Notes under the pieces: generated by a model
What the model saw: only the letters and a program-made list of their open reading frames with translations
Databases searched by the model: none
What the model was told of the DNA's origin: nothing
Shown here: positions 46,522 through 55,518 of the stretch, piece after piece
Numbering within the stretch: the first letter of the stretch is position 1
Layout of the letters: each line of letters begins with the position of its first letter
DNA from: CBDHFN01 sp965262605
Lineage (GTDB): Bacteria > Pseudomonadota > Alphaproteobacteria > JASGCL01
Reading direction: 5' to 3'
Length of the DNA: 64,000 bases
Assembly (NCBI GenBank): GCA_965262605.1
Contig: CBDHFN010000003.1
Span: 62,001 to 126,000 of the forward strand
Program-made: the position numbers and the translations under genes

Positions 46522-47508
46522 TTAAGTTTCGCTTAAATAATACGCCAAAACTACGGCAATCGGAATTACCGAAAACATGGTTGATAAAAATATTTCTAAT
46601 TTCGTGGTTTCAATGCGGATATTATATTTTTCAGCAACCCCAAAAACATAATTACTTGACGGAATTGTTGCCATTATCACCATGGTTGCTTGATAAAGCG
46701 GGTCAATCGGCACGATTAAAGTTACAATAAACCAAGTTATGAGTGGAAATATAATTAATTTCACAATAACAACCCACCAAGATTCAATGGGGATTAGGGA
46801 AAATACCCGTTTTAATTCCGATGTATTTTTACAAATTCTTAACTCAGCGGTAAATAAGCCAACCGCGAATAAACCAATCGGCTGGGTCGTATTGGATAAT
46901 AATTCAAAAGTTTTACTTATCGGTGTGGGTAGGTTAATTTGATAATAAGATAAAATAATGGCAATAATTGAGCTTAATAAAATCGGGTTTTTTATATTTT
47001 CAACAATTCCCGTTAATAAGGGACGAAACGGCTTGTCATCAAGCGCCAAACGCATGGTTCGGTCATAAAATAACATACCATTGACTAAGGGAATTACCAG
47101 CAAACTGGTAATAACAGAATAAACCAAACCTGTTAATAACCCTTGTTCTGAAAAAGCAATATTCATTAAGGGAATACCGATTAATAAAAAATTAGAAAAA
47201 GTGCCGTTCATTATATGAATAGTTCTCTCGCCAAATGGGGTAGAGAAAAAATTACTGGCAAAAAACATGGTTAAAGACATTACCATTAATTGGCTTCCCA
47301 GCAAAAGCGCGATAAAAGGCAAGTCAAACAGGCTTTCAAATGGCGCGCGGGCAAATGAAATAAAAAATAACGACGGCAAGCCTAAATATAATAAATAGCG
47401 ATTAAAATATCGGTAGGCTTCCAGTTTTTCGGCGTAAAAATGCCCAAACAAATACCCCGCCGCAATTAAAGCAAAAATGGGTAATATGGATAAAATTGCC
47501 TCTAACAT
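46522..47508 (-). CDS. AEC (auxin efflux carrier) family transporter
   Basis: This 328-residue membrane protein has about ten helices in two inverted halves, with LPIFALIAAGYLFG and NGTFSNFLLIGIPLMN in the first and MATIPSSNYVFGVAEKY in the second. AEC members export organic acids or related metabolites; the substrate is unknown. The ATG overlaps the leuC stop by one base (TAATG), so it could export a branched-chain pathway intermediate, which is only a guess. Confidence 0.83.
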   Translation of the reverse strand: MLEAILSILPIFALIAAGYLFGHFYAEKLEAYRYFNRYLLYLGLPSLFFISFARAPFESLFDLPFIALLLGSQLMVMSLTMFFASNFFSTPFGERTIHIMNGTFSNFLLIGIPLMNIAFSEQGLLTGLVYSVITSLLVIPLVNGMLFYDRTMRLALDDKPFRPLLTGIVENIKNPILLSSIIAIILSYYQINLPTPISKTFELLSNTTQPIGLFAVGLFTAELRICKNTSELKRVFSLIPIESWWVVIVKLIIFPLITWFIVTLIVPIDPLYQATMVIMATIPSSNYVFGVAEKYNIRIETTKLEIFLSTMFSVIPIAVVLAYYLSET

Positions 47509-48902
47509 TAGAGGCTCGCGCTTAAATATCCCTTAATAGCCGACAAAACTGCGACTTGGGGGGAAACAAGATGGGTGCGACCACCGCGACCTTGTCTGCC
47601 TTCAAAATTTCGGTTTGAAGTTGATGCGCAGCGTTCTTGGGGTTTTAATTTATCGTCATTCATTGCCAAACACATGGAACAACCGGGTTCGCGCCAATCA
47701 AATCCCGCTTGGATAAAAATTTTGTCTAAACCCTCTTGTTCCGCAATTTCTTTGACTAAACCAGAGCCCGGCACCACCATGGCTTGCACATGCTTGGCAA
47801 CAATTTTATCTTTGATTATTTCCGCTGCGGCGCGTAAATCTTCAATTCTGCCGTTAGTGCAAGACCCGATAAAAACCCTGTCAATTTTAATATCGCTGAT
47901 TTTCATGCCCTCGGATATGCCCATATAATCCATTGCCCGCTTCATGGCATCGGCTTTTTCGGGCGATGGCGCATCCTTAGTATAAGGAACATGCCCGTTA
48001 ATCGGCGCAACATCCTCGGGCGAGGTGCCCCAAGTTACCATGGGTTGTATATCCGATGCTTGAATGATAATTTCCTCATCATAAAACGCACCATTATCCG
48101 AAGGTAAACTGCGCCAATAAGCAACCGCTTTATCCCAATCTTCGCCTTTGGGAGCCATGGGGCGACCCTTAATATAATTATATGTTTTTTCATCAGGGGC
48201 AATTAAGCCCGCCCTTGCGCCCGCTTCAATAGACATATTGCATATCGTCATGCGCCCTTCCATTGAAAGATTTTCAATCGCTTCGCCCGCATATTCAATA
48301 ACATATCCCGTGCCACCCGCCGTGCCAATTTTACCAATAATGGTCAAAATAATATCCTTGGCGGTGATGGCGGGTGAAGGTTTGCCAACCACAGAAATGC
48401 GCATGTTTTTTGCGGGTTTTTGCAATAAAGTTTGCGTGGCAAGCACATGTTCAACCTCTGATGTGCCAATGCCAAACGCCAAAGCACCAAAAGCACCATG
48501 GGTTGAAGTATGCGAATCACCGCAAACGATGGTCATGCCGGGCAGAGTAAATCCTTGTTCGGGACCAATAATATGGACGATTCCTTGGCGAATATCGTCC
48601 ATACCAAAATATTGCACGCCGAAATCCGCGGCATTTTTGGCAAGCGTTTCAACTTGAATGCGTGATTCTGGGTTGCTTATGCCGCTGGCGCGCCCTTTGG
48701 TTGGCACATTATGGTCGCTTACCGCCAAAGTTTTTTGCGGTTGACGCACGGGGCGTTTTGCCATGCGCAAGCCCTCAAAGGCTTGCGGTGAAGTGACTTC
48801 ATGCACCAAATGCCTATCAATATATAAAACCGAGGTGCCATCTTCCCCAACATGAACTAAATGATTTTGCCAAATTTTATCAAATAGGGTGCGTGGCTTC
48901 AT
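47508..48902 (-). CDS. leuC: 3-isopropylmalate dehydratase large subunit
   Basis: LeuC with LeuD isomerises isopropylmalate in leucine synthesis using a 4Fe-4S cluster. The 464-residue protein has the cluster cysteines in FIGSCTNGR and GCSMCLAMN, and the aconitase motifs VCGDSHTSTHGAFGALAFGI and RNFEGRQGR. leuD and leuB are not adjacent. The order rplS-leuC is usual in alphaproteobacteria. Confidence 0.96.
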   Translation of the reverse strand: MKPRTLFDKIWQNHLVHVGEDGTSVLYIDRHLVHEVTSPQAFEGLRMAKRPVRQPQKTLAVSDHNVPTKGRASGISNPESRIQVETLAKNAADFGVQYFGMDDIRQGIVHIIGPEQGFTLPGMTIVCGDSHTSTHGAFGALAFGIGTSEVEHVLATQTLLQKPAKNMRISVVGKPSPAITAKDIILTIIGKIGTAGGTGYVIEYAGEAIENLSMEGRMTICNMSIEAGARAGLIAPDEKTYNYIKGRPMAPKGEDWDKAVAYWRSLPSDNGAFYDEEIIIQASDIQPMVTWGTSPEDVAPINGHVPYTKDAPSPEKADAMKRAMDYMGISEGMKISDIKIDRVFIGSCTNGRIEDLRAAAEIIKDKIVAKHVQAMVVPGSGLVKEIAEQEGLDKIFIQAGFDWREPGCSMCLAMNDDKLKPQERCASTSNRNFEGRQGRGGRTHLVSPQVAVLSAIKGYLSASL

Positions 48903-48932
48903 GGTTTTATCCTTAATTAAGCTGATGAGTTA

Positions 48933-49319
48933 TTATTCCGCAGTTTTTTGCATTTGTTCCGAACGGCTGCGTTCCGCGATTCTGGCGGATTTGCCGGTGC
49001 GCCCACGCAAATAATATAATTTAGAACGGCGCACTTTACCTTGACGCACTAATTCAATAGAATCAATCAATGGGCTATAAAGCGGGAAAACTCTCTCCAC
49101 GCCTTCGCCATATGATAATTTGCGCACGGTGAAGCTTGATTGCAAGCCAGCATTTTTGCGGGCAATACAGACACCTTCAAAAGCTTGCAAGCGGGTTTTA
49201 TCGCCTTCAACGACTTTAACTTTGACGCGAACCGAATCGCCGACACGAAATTTTGGCAAACCATCAGCTTTAACTTGTTTTTGACGATTTTCCTCATTAA
49301 TTTGTTCTATAATATTCAT
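48933..49319 (-). CDS. rplS: Ribosomal protein L19 (bL19)
   Basis: The 128-residue protein has FRVGDSVRVKVKVVEGDKTR, RLQAFEGVCIARKN and YYLRGRTGKSARI, the L19 signatures. It sits at the interface of the two ribosomal subunits. It lies just after trmD (21-bp gap) as in the conserved rimM-trmD-rplS group. Confidence 0.97.
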   Translation of the reverse strand: MNIIEQINEENRQKQVKADGLPKFRVGDSVRVKVKVVEGDKTRLQAFEGVCIARKNAGLQSSFTVRKLSYGEGVERVFPLYSPLIDSIELVRQGKVRRSKLYYLRGRTGKSARIAERSRSEQMQKTAE

Positions 49320-49340
49320 GATTAATCCATTTGTTGTTTG

Positions 49341-50018
49341 TTATATGCCCTTGACAAGATCCGGTCTGCGTGTTTCAGTCCGTATTTTTGCGCGCACCTC
49401 TCGCCATTCTTTAATCTTTTTATGATGTCCAGTCAAGAGAATTTTTGGCACTTCGTAATTTTCCCAAATTTCTGGACGCGTATATTGCGGATATTCAAGC
49501 CCAAAACCGCTGTGGCTTTCATTTTCCAAAGATTCCTCTTTGCCGAGCATTTTCGGAATAAATCGCAAGATTGTTTCGCATAAAACCATCGCGGCGACTT
49601 CACCCCCCGTTAAAATATAATCACCGATTGAAATTTCTAAGGGTTGATGCTTGGCGATAATCCGCTCATCAATGGCTTCAAACCGCCCGCATATTAAGGT
49701 AATGCCCGATAATTTTGCTAAATCTTTGGCTAATTTTGTGTTTAAAGGCACGCCGCAGGGGCTTAGCATGATTAATTGGTGCTGGGGGTTGTGATTGGCA
49801 CAAATTGCCCTGTCAATCACGGGAGCTTTCATTACCATACCCGGTCCCCCACCATATGGTTCATCATCAACGGTGCGGTGTTTATCATCGGCGTAATCAC
49901 GGATATTCGCGGTTTTACATTGCCATAAGCCATTTTTAAGCCCATTGCCCAGCACCGAAAATCCCAAGGGACCGGGAAACATTTCGGGAAACAGGCTTAA
50001 AATCGTAATTTCATACAT
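49341..50018 (-). CDS. trmD: tRNA (guanine-N1)-methyltransferase TrmD
   Basis: TrmD makes m1G37 in tRNA. The 225-residue protein has ITILSLFPEMF, DDEPYGGGPGMVMK, LICGRFEAIDER and the SAM-knot ISIGDYILTGGEVAAM. Full length. rimM and rpsP, which normally precede it, are replaced here by a nitroreductase gene that ends one base before the start codon. Confidence 0.96.
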   Translation of the reverse strand: MYEITILSLFPEMFPGPLGFSVLGNGLKNGLWQCKTANIRDYADDKHRTVDDEPYGGGPGMVMKAPVIDRAICANHNPQHQLIMLSPCGVPLNTKLAKDLAKLSGITLICGRFEAIDERIIAKHQPLEISIGDYILTGGEVAAMVLCETILRFIPKMLGKEESLENESHSGFGLEYPQYTRPEIWENYEVPKILLTGHHKKIKEWREVRAKIRTETRRPDLVKGI

Positions 50019-50594
50019 TTATCGGCATTCGGTAATAAATTGGCGCACATCGGGGCGGGGTTTGGCGGGGGGTAAAACGCCGTCTTTATGGCTCCCCATG
50101 AATAAAAATCCTATAAATTCATCGTGCTCACCCATGCCTAATGATTCGTATAAATGCGGATGAAACGCCAACCAACCCGTGATTAATACCGCGGCAAAGC
50201 CCATTTTATCCGCCGCGATAAGCTGATTCTGAGTCGCCATTGCCACGGTGCAAATTTGTTCCTTCATGGGAATATTTTTGCTGGACTGCTTGGCAACCCA
50301 AATCGCAATTACCACGGGGGCGCGCTGAAATTTTGCTATTATTTGCGTTAATTCGGCTTGGGTGATATTGGGTTCGTCTTGCAATTTGGCTTCGCGGGCA
50401 ATTTGGAATAATTTCGCGATATTATCTTGGGTAAAAATCATATATCGCCATGGCATTAACGCACCATGGTCGGGCGCGCTCATGCCCGCTTGCAATATTT
50501 GATGAATCTCTTGCATATTTGGTGCAGGCTCACCAATTCGCGCTGTAATAGCCGATACGCGATTATTAAGATAAGCTAACCATTCTTGATTCAT
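50019..50594 (-). CDS. Nitroreductase family protein (YdjA-like)
   Basis: The 191-residue protein has SAPDHGALMPWRYMIF, matching the FMN-binding start of small nitroreductases, and ATQNQLIAADKMGFAAVLITGW with a late GSHKDGV segment. Such enzymes reduce quinones or nitro compounds with NAD(P)H. The substrate is unknown. It lies 2 bp from phaR upstream and abuts trmD downstream. Confidence 0.82.
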   Translation of the reverse strand: MNQEWLAYLNNRVSAITARIGEPAPNMQEIHQILQAGMSAPDHGALMPWRYMIFTQDNIAKLFQIAREAKLQDEPNITQAELTQIIAKFQRAPVVIAIWVAKQSSKNIPMKEQICTVAMATQNQLIAADKMGFAAVLITGWLAFHPHLYESLGMGEHDEFIGFLFMGSHKDGVLPPAKPRPDVRQFITECR

Positions 50595-50596
50595 GA

Positions 50597-51193
50597 TTAT
50601 TGCGATTTTTTCAATTGCGCTATTTCTTTTTGCAATTCTTGCATTTGGGCGCGTAAATCATCATTTTGCGAATTTTGATGCGGCGATATATTTTTTTGCA
50701 TGGTTTTTTCCACCGCCATCGCCATAAATGGATTAAATAATTTCATGGAATTTTCCACTAATTTTTTATTTTGCGCGACAATATCGTCAAGATTACTGGG
50801 CGCAAACCCCGAAATGGGATTTTGAAAAATTTGTGCAAATGCCGTCTTAAATTGGCTTTCCATGGTCTTTTGTTGATGCACAAAACTTTCCATTGCTTGT
50901 TCAATGAAATTGGGGAACATTAATTGATTTACTTGATTGCCATAAAATGATATTAATTGTTTTAAAAATGCTTCGGGCAAAAGATTATTGCCGTCCTTAG
51001 ATTCTGCATCTAAAATAATTTGCGTCAACACCGAACGGGTAATATCATCGCCCTTAACATCTTGGACAATAAATGCTTGGTCATTGCGCACAATATTTGC
51101 CAAATCTTCCAAGGTGATATAACTGCTTGTATCAGTATTATATAGCCGTCTGTTTGCGTATTTTTTAATAATAATAGGGGGGGTATTACTCAT
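50597..51193 (-). CDS. phaR: Polyhydroxyalkanoate synthesis regulator PhaR
   Basis: PhaR binds DNA and PHA granules to control phasin genes. The 198-residue protein has the DNA-binding domain IIKKYANRRLYNTDTSSYIT and an accumulation domain with LPEAFLKQLISFYGNQ, then a coiled-coil C-terminus. No phaC or phasin gene is in the window. Spacing suggests an operon with the nitroreductase, trmD and rplS. Confidence 0.9.
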   Translation of the reverse strand: MSNTPPIIIKKYANRRLYNTDTSSYITLEDLANIVRNDQAFIVQDVKGDDITRSVLTQIILDAESKDGNNLLPEAFLKQLISFYGNQVNQLMFPNFIEQAMESFVHQQKTMESQFKTAFAQIFQNPISGFAPSNLDDIVAQNKKLVENSMKLFNPFMAMAVEKTMQKNISPHQNSQNDDLRAQMQELQKEIAQLKKSQ

Positions 51194-51390
51194 AACTCTC
51201 TCTTTTTTAATTTATTGCTCTTTTTCACTATATTCATTATAATAAAATAATCAATTTATTTTAACAGGCTTTTAATTTTTTTTCACGGCGTTTATTCATG
51301 TTCCAGCGTATATGGAGATTCTCGCTATATTTAAATATCAACTCAATAAATTAAAACCCGTTCGGTGATTTTGATTATATACTAATTTGC
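51194..51390. other. Non-coding segment upstream of phaR
   Basis: About 200 bp of A+T-rich sequence without a credible gene. A TATAAT lies on the minus strand at 51379-51374 but without a good -35 at proper spacing. Confidence 0.3.
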
Positions 51391-51582
51391 GTCAAGAATT
51401 ATTTCTAATTCTTGACAGCTTCCCTTCGCTAACGATGCGGATTTTTTTGGCAAAACATGCTATTCAAAGCATGTTTTGATAGAATTTCAATAAATTGAAA
51501 TTGTCCAAAAAAATTGGATAAAAATGCTTTTTTGCAAATTTATCCAATAATTTTTTATGAATTATTCGTATTAAATACGAAT
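51391..51582. repeat. Cluster of five different perfect inverted repeats
   Basis: Consecutive hairpins: 51391-51416 (10-bp stem GTCAAGAATT, 6-nt loop), 51451-51478 (11-bp stem CAAAACATGCT, 6-nt loop), 51483-51502 (stem AATTTCAA), 51514-51547 (9-bp stem TTGGATAAA enclosing TGC/GCA) and 51564-51582 (stem ATTCGTAT). They lie just past the pnp stop on the minus strand and are unrelated in sequence to each other. Confidence 0.85.
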
Positions 51583-51589
51583 TGCCCAA

Positions 51590-54127
51590 TTATCCACGGC
51601 GGAATTTTGGTCTGCCACCGCCATTGCGGTCATCATCAAAATCACCGCGCCGTCTGTCGCCGCTTTCGCGTCTTCTTTCTCTGTCTGGACTTGGTTCAGA
51701 GCGAAAATCTGGTCTTTCGGGTCTTTCAAACCTATCACCGCGGTTTTCAAAACTTCTTTCCGAGCGTTCTGGACGATCGCCACGGCTTTCAAACCTGTCG
51801 CCTCTATCACCACGCGGCGCATCAGAACGGGGACGGAAACCACCACGGTCACCACCTCTATCACCACCGCGGTCTCTATCACCGCCACGGCTATCGCTAC
51901 GGGGACGAAAACCACCACGGTCACCACCTCTATCGCCACCGCGATCTCTATCGCCACCACGGCTTTCGCCACGGGGTGGTCTTGAAGATTCTGGTTTATC
52001 AGCAGTTTCGCGTTCTTCGCCAGTTGCTTGGTCAACATGGCGCATGGATAATTTGATTTTACCCCTGTCGTCCGTGCCAATAAATTTCACCCAAACTTCA
52101 TCGCCTTCATTAACAATTTCCGAAGGATGCCCGATTCGGTCATCAGCCATCATTGATATATGCACTAAACCATCGCGGCTTCCTAAGAAATTGACGAATG
52201 CGCCGAATTCTTTAATGGACACGACTTTACCGCGATAAATACCACTTTCTTCGGGTTCAGCAACGATATTGAAAATCCGTTTTTTCGCTTCTTCACCAGC
52301 ATGGGCATCGGTTGAAGAAATAACGACTTTACCATCGTCATCAATATCAATTTTTGCGCCAGTTTGGTCAATAATTTCGCGAATAACTTTGCCACCCGTG
52401 CCAATAACTTCACGAATTTTGTCTTTGGCAATCTGCATGGTAATTAATCTTGGCGCATATTCATTGACGGATTCACGGCTTTGGGTAATGGCTTTGCTCA
52501 TTTCACCTAAAATATGAATTCTGCCGTCTTTGGCTTGGTCAAGCGCGATTTTCATAATTTCAGGGGTAATTGAAGTGATTTTTAAATCCATTTGTAAGGA
52601 AGTAATACCATCTTCGGTGCCTGCCACTTTGAAATCCATATCGCCTAAGTGATCCTCATCACCTAAAATATCAGTTAAAACAGAATATTCATCGGCTTCT
52701 TTAATTAAGCCCATGGCAATACCCGCCACAGGTTTTAATAAAGGCACGCCCGCATCCATCAAGCTCATTGAAGAACCACAAACGGTTGCCATGGACGAAG
52801 ATCCATTTGATTCGGTAATTTCAGATACAATCCGCGCCATATAAGGAAAAGCTTCCTTAGAAGGCAATACAGGGTGAATCGCCCGCCATGCTAATTTACC
52901 ATGACCAATTTCACGGCGACCCGGTGAACCCATTCTGCCAGTTTCACCCACGGAATATGGAGGAAAATTATAATGAAGTAAGAAATGTTCTTTATATTCG
53001 CCTTCAATCGCGTCAATGACTTGCGCATCGGTTTGCGTGCCCAAAGTTGTCACCACCAAGGCTTGAGTTTCACCGCGCGTAAATAAAGCCGAACCATGAG
53101 TTCGGTCAATAATGCCAACACGGCAATCAATCGGGCGAATTTGCGTGTTATTGCGACCATCAATACGGGGTTTGCCCGCTAAAATTGAGCCACGCACAAC
53201 ATCAGATTCAACTTTTTTGAACAGATTTTTAATAATTTGTTCGCTACCAGCTTCTGCAAACGCTTCCGCATCCTTAGCAGCAACGGCTTGTAAAACTTCA
53301 AGGCGAATTGCTTCAATTTCGGCATAACGATCCTGCTTGATTTTAATGGCAAAGGCTTTTTGCAATTTTTTCTCCGCCGTTTTTTTGATAATCGGGGTAA
53401 ATAATTTAATCCGTTTATCTTCGGGAGCTAATTTCCAAGGTTCTTTGCCAGCTTCTTCGGCTAATTCAACAATTAAATCAATAATGACTTGCATTGCCTT
53501 ATGCCCGAAAACAACGGCTCTTAACATTACTTCTTCGGATAATTGTTTTGCTTCTGATTCTACCATCAAAACGCCTTCGGCTGTGCCAGCCACGACTAAA
53601 TCAAGTTCTGATTCATTCATTTGTTCGGTGGTGGGGTTTAAAATGAATTTTTCATTTTTATAACCAACGCGCGCCGCACCGACTGGACCCATAAAAGGCA
53701 AGCCCGCCAAAGCCAAAGCAGCCGATGCCCCAATTACGGAAATAACATCAGGATCATTGACTTGGTCGTGCGATAACACGGTGCAAACAACTTGAGTTTC
53801 ATTTAAGAAATTTTCATGAAATAAAGGGCGAATTGGGCGGTCAACTAAGCGTGAAACTAGGGTTTCTTTTTCAGTTGGTCTGCCTTCACGCTTAAAAAAG
53901 CCACCGGGCACTCTGCCCGTTGCATAAAAGCGTTCTTGATAATTTACCGTTAATGGAAAAAAATCTTGATCTGGTTTTGTGGTTTTTGCAGCAACCACGG
54001 TGCATAATACTTGGGTGCCACCATATGACACAACAACTGCGCCATCAGCTTGACGCGCCATTAAACCAGTTTCCAGCTTTAATGCTCTGCCACCCCACTG
54101 GGTTTCCTTTTTACATATTTTAAACAT
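51590..54127 (-). CDS. pnp: Polyribonucleotide nucleotidyltransferase with an RGG-rich tail
   Basis: PNPase degrades RNA phosphorolytically and is part of the degradosome. The 845-residue protein has two RNase PH domains (FYATGRVPGGFFKREGRPTE and the active-site GEGSSS-like region as TESNGSSSMATVCGSS), a KH domain (IREVIGTGGKVIREI) and an S1 domain (GIYRGKVVSIKEFGAFVNFL). After about residue 706 comes an unusual 139-residue tail of RGG, GDR and SER repeats with two 24-residue tandem copies. Typical PNPase ends near the S1 domain. It pairs with rpsO upstream as usual. Confidence 0.96.
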   Translation of the reverse strand: MFKICKKETQWGGRALKLETGLMARQADGAVVVSYGGTQVLCTVVAAKTTKPDQDFFPLTVNYQERFYATGRVPGGFFKREGRPTEKETLVSRLVDRPIRPLFHENFLNETQVVCTVLSHDQVNDPDVISVIGASAALALAGLPFMGPVGAARVGYKNEKFILNPTTEQMNESELDLVVAGTAEGVLMVESEAKQLSEEVMLRAVVFGHKAMQVIIDLIVELAEEAGKEPWKLAPEDKRIKLFTPIIKKTAEKKLQKAFAIKIKQDRYAEIEAIRLEVLQAVAAKDAEAFAEAGSEQIIKNLFKKVESDVVRGSILAGKPRIDGRNNTQIRPIDCRVGIIDRTHGSALFTRGETQALVVTTLGTQTDAQVIDAIEGEYKEHFLLHYNFPPYSVGETGRMGSPGRREIGHGKLAWRAIHPVLPSKEAFPYMARIVSEITESNGSSSMATVCGSSMSLMDAGVPLLKPVAGIAMGLIKEADEYSVLTDILGDEDHLGDMDFKVAGTEDGITSLQMDLKITSITPEIMKIALDQAKDGRIHILGEMSKAITQSRESVNEYAPRLITMQIAKDKIREVIGTGGKVIREIIDQTGAKIDIDDDGKVVISSTDAHAGEEAKKRIFNIVAEPEESGIYRGKVVSIKEFGAFVNFLGSRDGLVHISMMADDRIGHPSEIVNEGDEVWVKFIGTDDRGKIKLSMRHVDQATGEERETADKPESSRPPRGESRGGDRDRGGDRGGDRGGFRPRSDSRGGDRDRGGDRGGDRGGFRPRSDAPRGDRGDRFESRGDRPERSERSFENRGDRFERPERPDFRSEPSPDRERRRESGDRRRGDFDDDRNGGGRPKFRRG

Positions 54128-54163
54128 ATTTTGTCCTTAATTTACGCTTATTTTCAAAAAAAA

Positions 54164-54433
54164 CTATTTGCGTAATGATAGTTTTTCAAGCAATGCTTGA
54201 TAACGATTACTATCTTTTGCTTTCAAGTAATCCAACAACCGACGGCGTTTGCCGACCATCAATAATAAACCTCGGCGGGAATGAAAATCCTTTTGGTGAA
54301 TTTTCATATGCTCAGTTAAATCTAAAATTCGTGCGGTTAATAAAGCCACTTGGACTTCTGGCGAACCAGAATCGGTGGATTTGCGTGCGTTATCTTTAAT
54401 AATTGCGGTTTTTTGTTCCTTAGTTATAGTCAT
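54164..54433 (-). CDS. rpsO: Ribosomal protein S15 (uS15)
   Basis: The 89-residue protein has TGSPEVQVALLT-like DSGSPEVQVALLTARIL, HMKIHQKDFHSRRGLLLMV and the C-terminal RRRLLDYLK, all S15 signatures. It binds 16S rRNA early in 30S assembly. It lies between truB and pnp, the conserved truB-rpsO-pnp order. Confidence 0.97.
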   Translation of the reverse strand: MTITKEQKTAIIKDNARKSTDSGSPEVQVALLTARILDLTEHMKIHQKDFHSRRGLLLMVGKRRRLLDYLKAKDSNRYQALLEKLSLRK

Positions 54434-54468
54434 CTTTATTTCCTTAAACTATGCAGTATCGTTGAGTT

Positions 54469-55413
54469 TTAATAGACAAATAGCCTATCAGCGATGATTT
54501 GCGTGTGATTTTTTTTGACAAACCCGACGAATTCAGGTTGGTTATGCAATTTATGCGGCGCGATATACGCCAGCATAATTTTGTTGTCATCAAGGTTTTT
54601 CAGCCGTTCAAAATCTGTTTTTCTTATCAAATTTAACACCTTACCCATACGCAATAACGAAGCTTCTAATTGACTAAGCGCCAAAGCCGAGATACCGTCC
54701 AGCCCCGCACCTAATCCTAATAAAGTTTCATCTAGCTTATTCTCTATACTGAGATTTTTTAAATAATCAAGGGAAAAAGCATTTTTTAAAATAAAATTTG
54801 CAACCCTGATTCGCCGAAGTTCCGAACAATGCCCCAAAGCCCCCAAACGCGTGGCAATATCTTGTGCCAAAACCCTTATATATGTGCCTTTGGATACTTT
54901 GGCACGCAATATTGCGCTATCATCATTATAGTGTAATAATTGGCAATCATAAATTTTAACCTTGCGCGCTTCTAGCTTAAAATCTACACCTTGTCTTGCT
55001 AAATCATAGGCGCGCTTGCCCGCGACATGAATTGCCGAAAAATTGGGGGGAATCTGGGAAATTTCCCCAATAAATTGCGGTAAAATTGCCAAAATTTCCG
55101 CTTGTGTCGGTATGAAATTATTTTGCGCGATAATATCGCCCGTGCTATCCATGCTATCGGTGCTTGCGCCGAATTTTAAGGTAAATTCATAGGTTTTATC
55201 ACCTTGCAGGCTATAATCCACGCATTTTGTCGCCTCGCCCATGGCGATTGGCAAAAGCCCAGATGCAAATGGGTCCAGCGTGCCACCATGCCCGATTTTT
55301 TGCACGCCAAATATATGTTGCACGGCATTTAATGCTTGCGTAGAGGAAATGCCAACTGGTTTGTCAAGCAAAAGCCAGCCGTGAATTTTTGCGTATTTTT
55401 TAATTCGTGCCAT
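54469..55413 (-). CDS. truB: tRNA pseudouridine-55 synthase TruB
   Basis: TruB makes pseudouridine 55 in the T-arm of tRNAs. The 314-residue protein has HGWLLLDKPVGISS, the catalytic HGGTLDPFASGLLP and KGTYIRVLAQDI. The ATG at 55413 gives the family length and N-terminus; upstream frame to 55503 is not family-like. It heads the truB-rpsO-pnp group and faces the methyltransferase-nuclease gene divergently. Confidence 0.95.
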   Translation of the reverse strand: MARIKKYAKIHGWLLLDKPVGISSTQALNAVQHIFGVQKIGHGGTLDPFASGLLPIAMGEATKCVDYSLQGDKTYEFTLKFGASTDSMDSTGDIIAQNNFIPTQAEILAILPQFIGEISQIPPNFSAIHVAGKRAYDLARQGVDFKLEARKVKIYDCQLLHYNDDSAILRAKVSKGTYIRVLAQDIATRLGALGHCSELRRIRVANFILKNAFSLDYLKNLSIENKLDETLLGLGAGLDGISALALSQLEASLLRMGKVLNLIRKTDFERLKNLDDNKIMLAYIAPHKLHNQPEFVGFVKKNHTQIIADRLFVY

Positions 55414-55518
55414 ATTTTTATTCAAACCATGGCGCGACTTTAATGAAAAAATTTCATTTTGCAAGTTTTCTTTATATAACTCTTGCAAAAATAAAAGAAT
55501 CATTTATTTTATCATATC

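Noticed and set aside
51571..52238. Long open frames opposite and in other frames of the pnp 3' end
   Set aside because: They are serine/proline- or histidine-rich mirror translations of the low-complexity RGG tail; the pnp frame with its intact domains explains the sequence.
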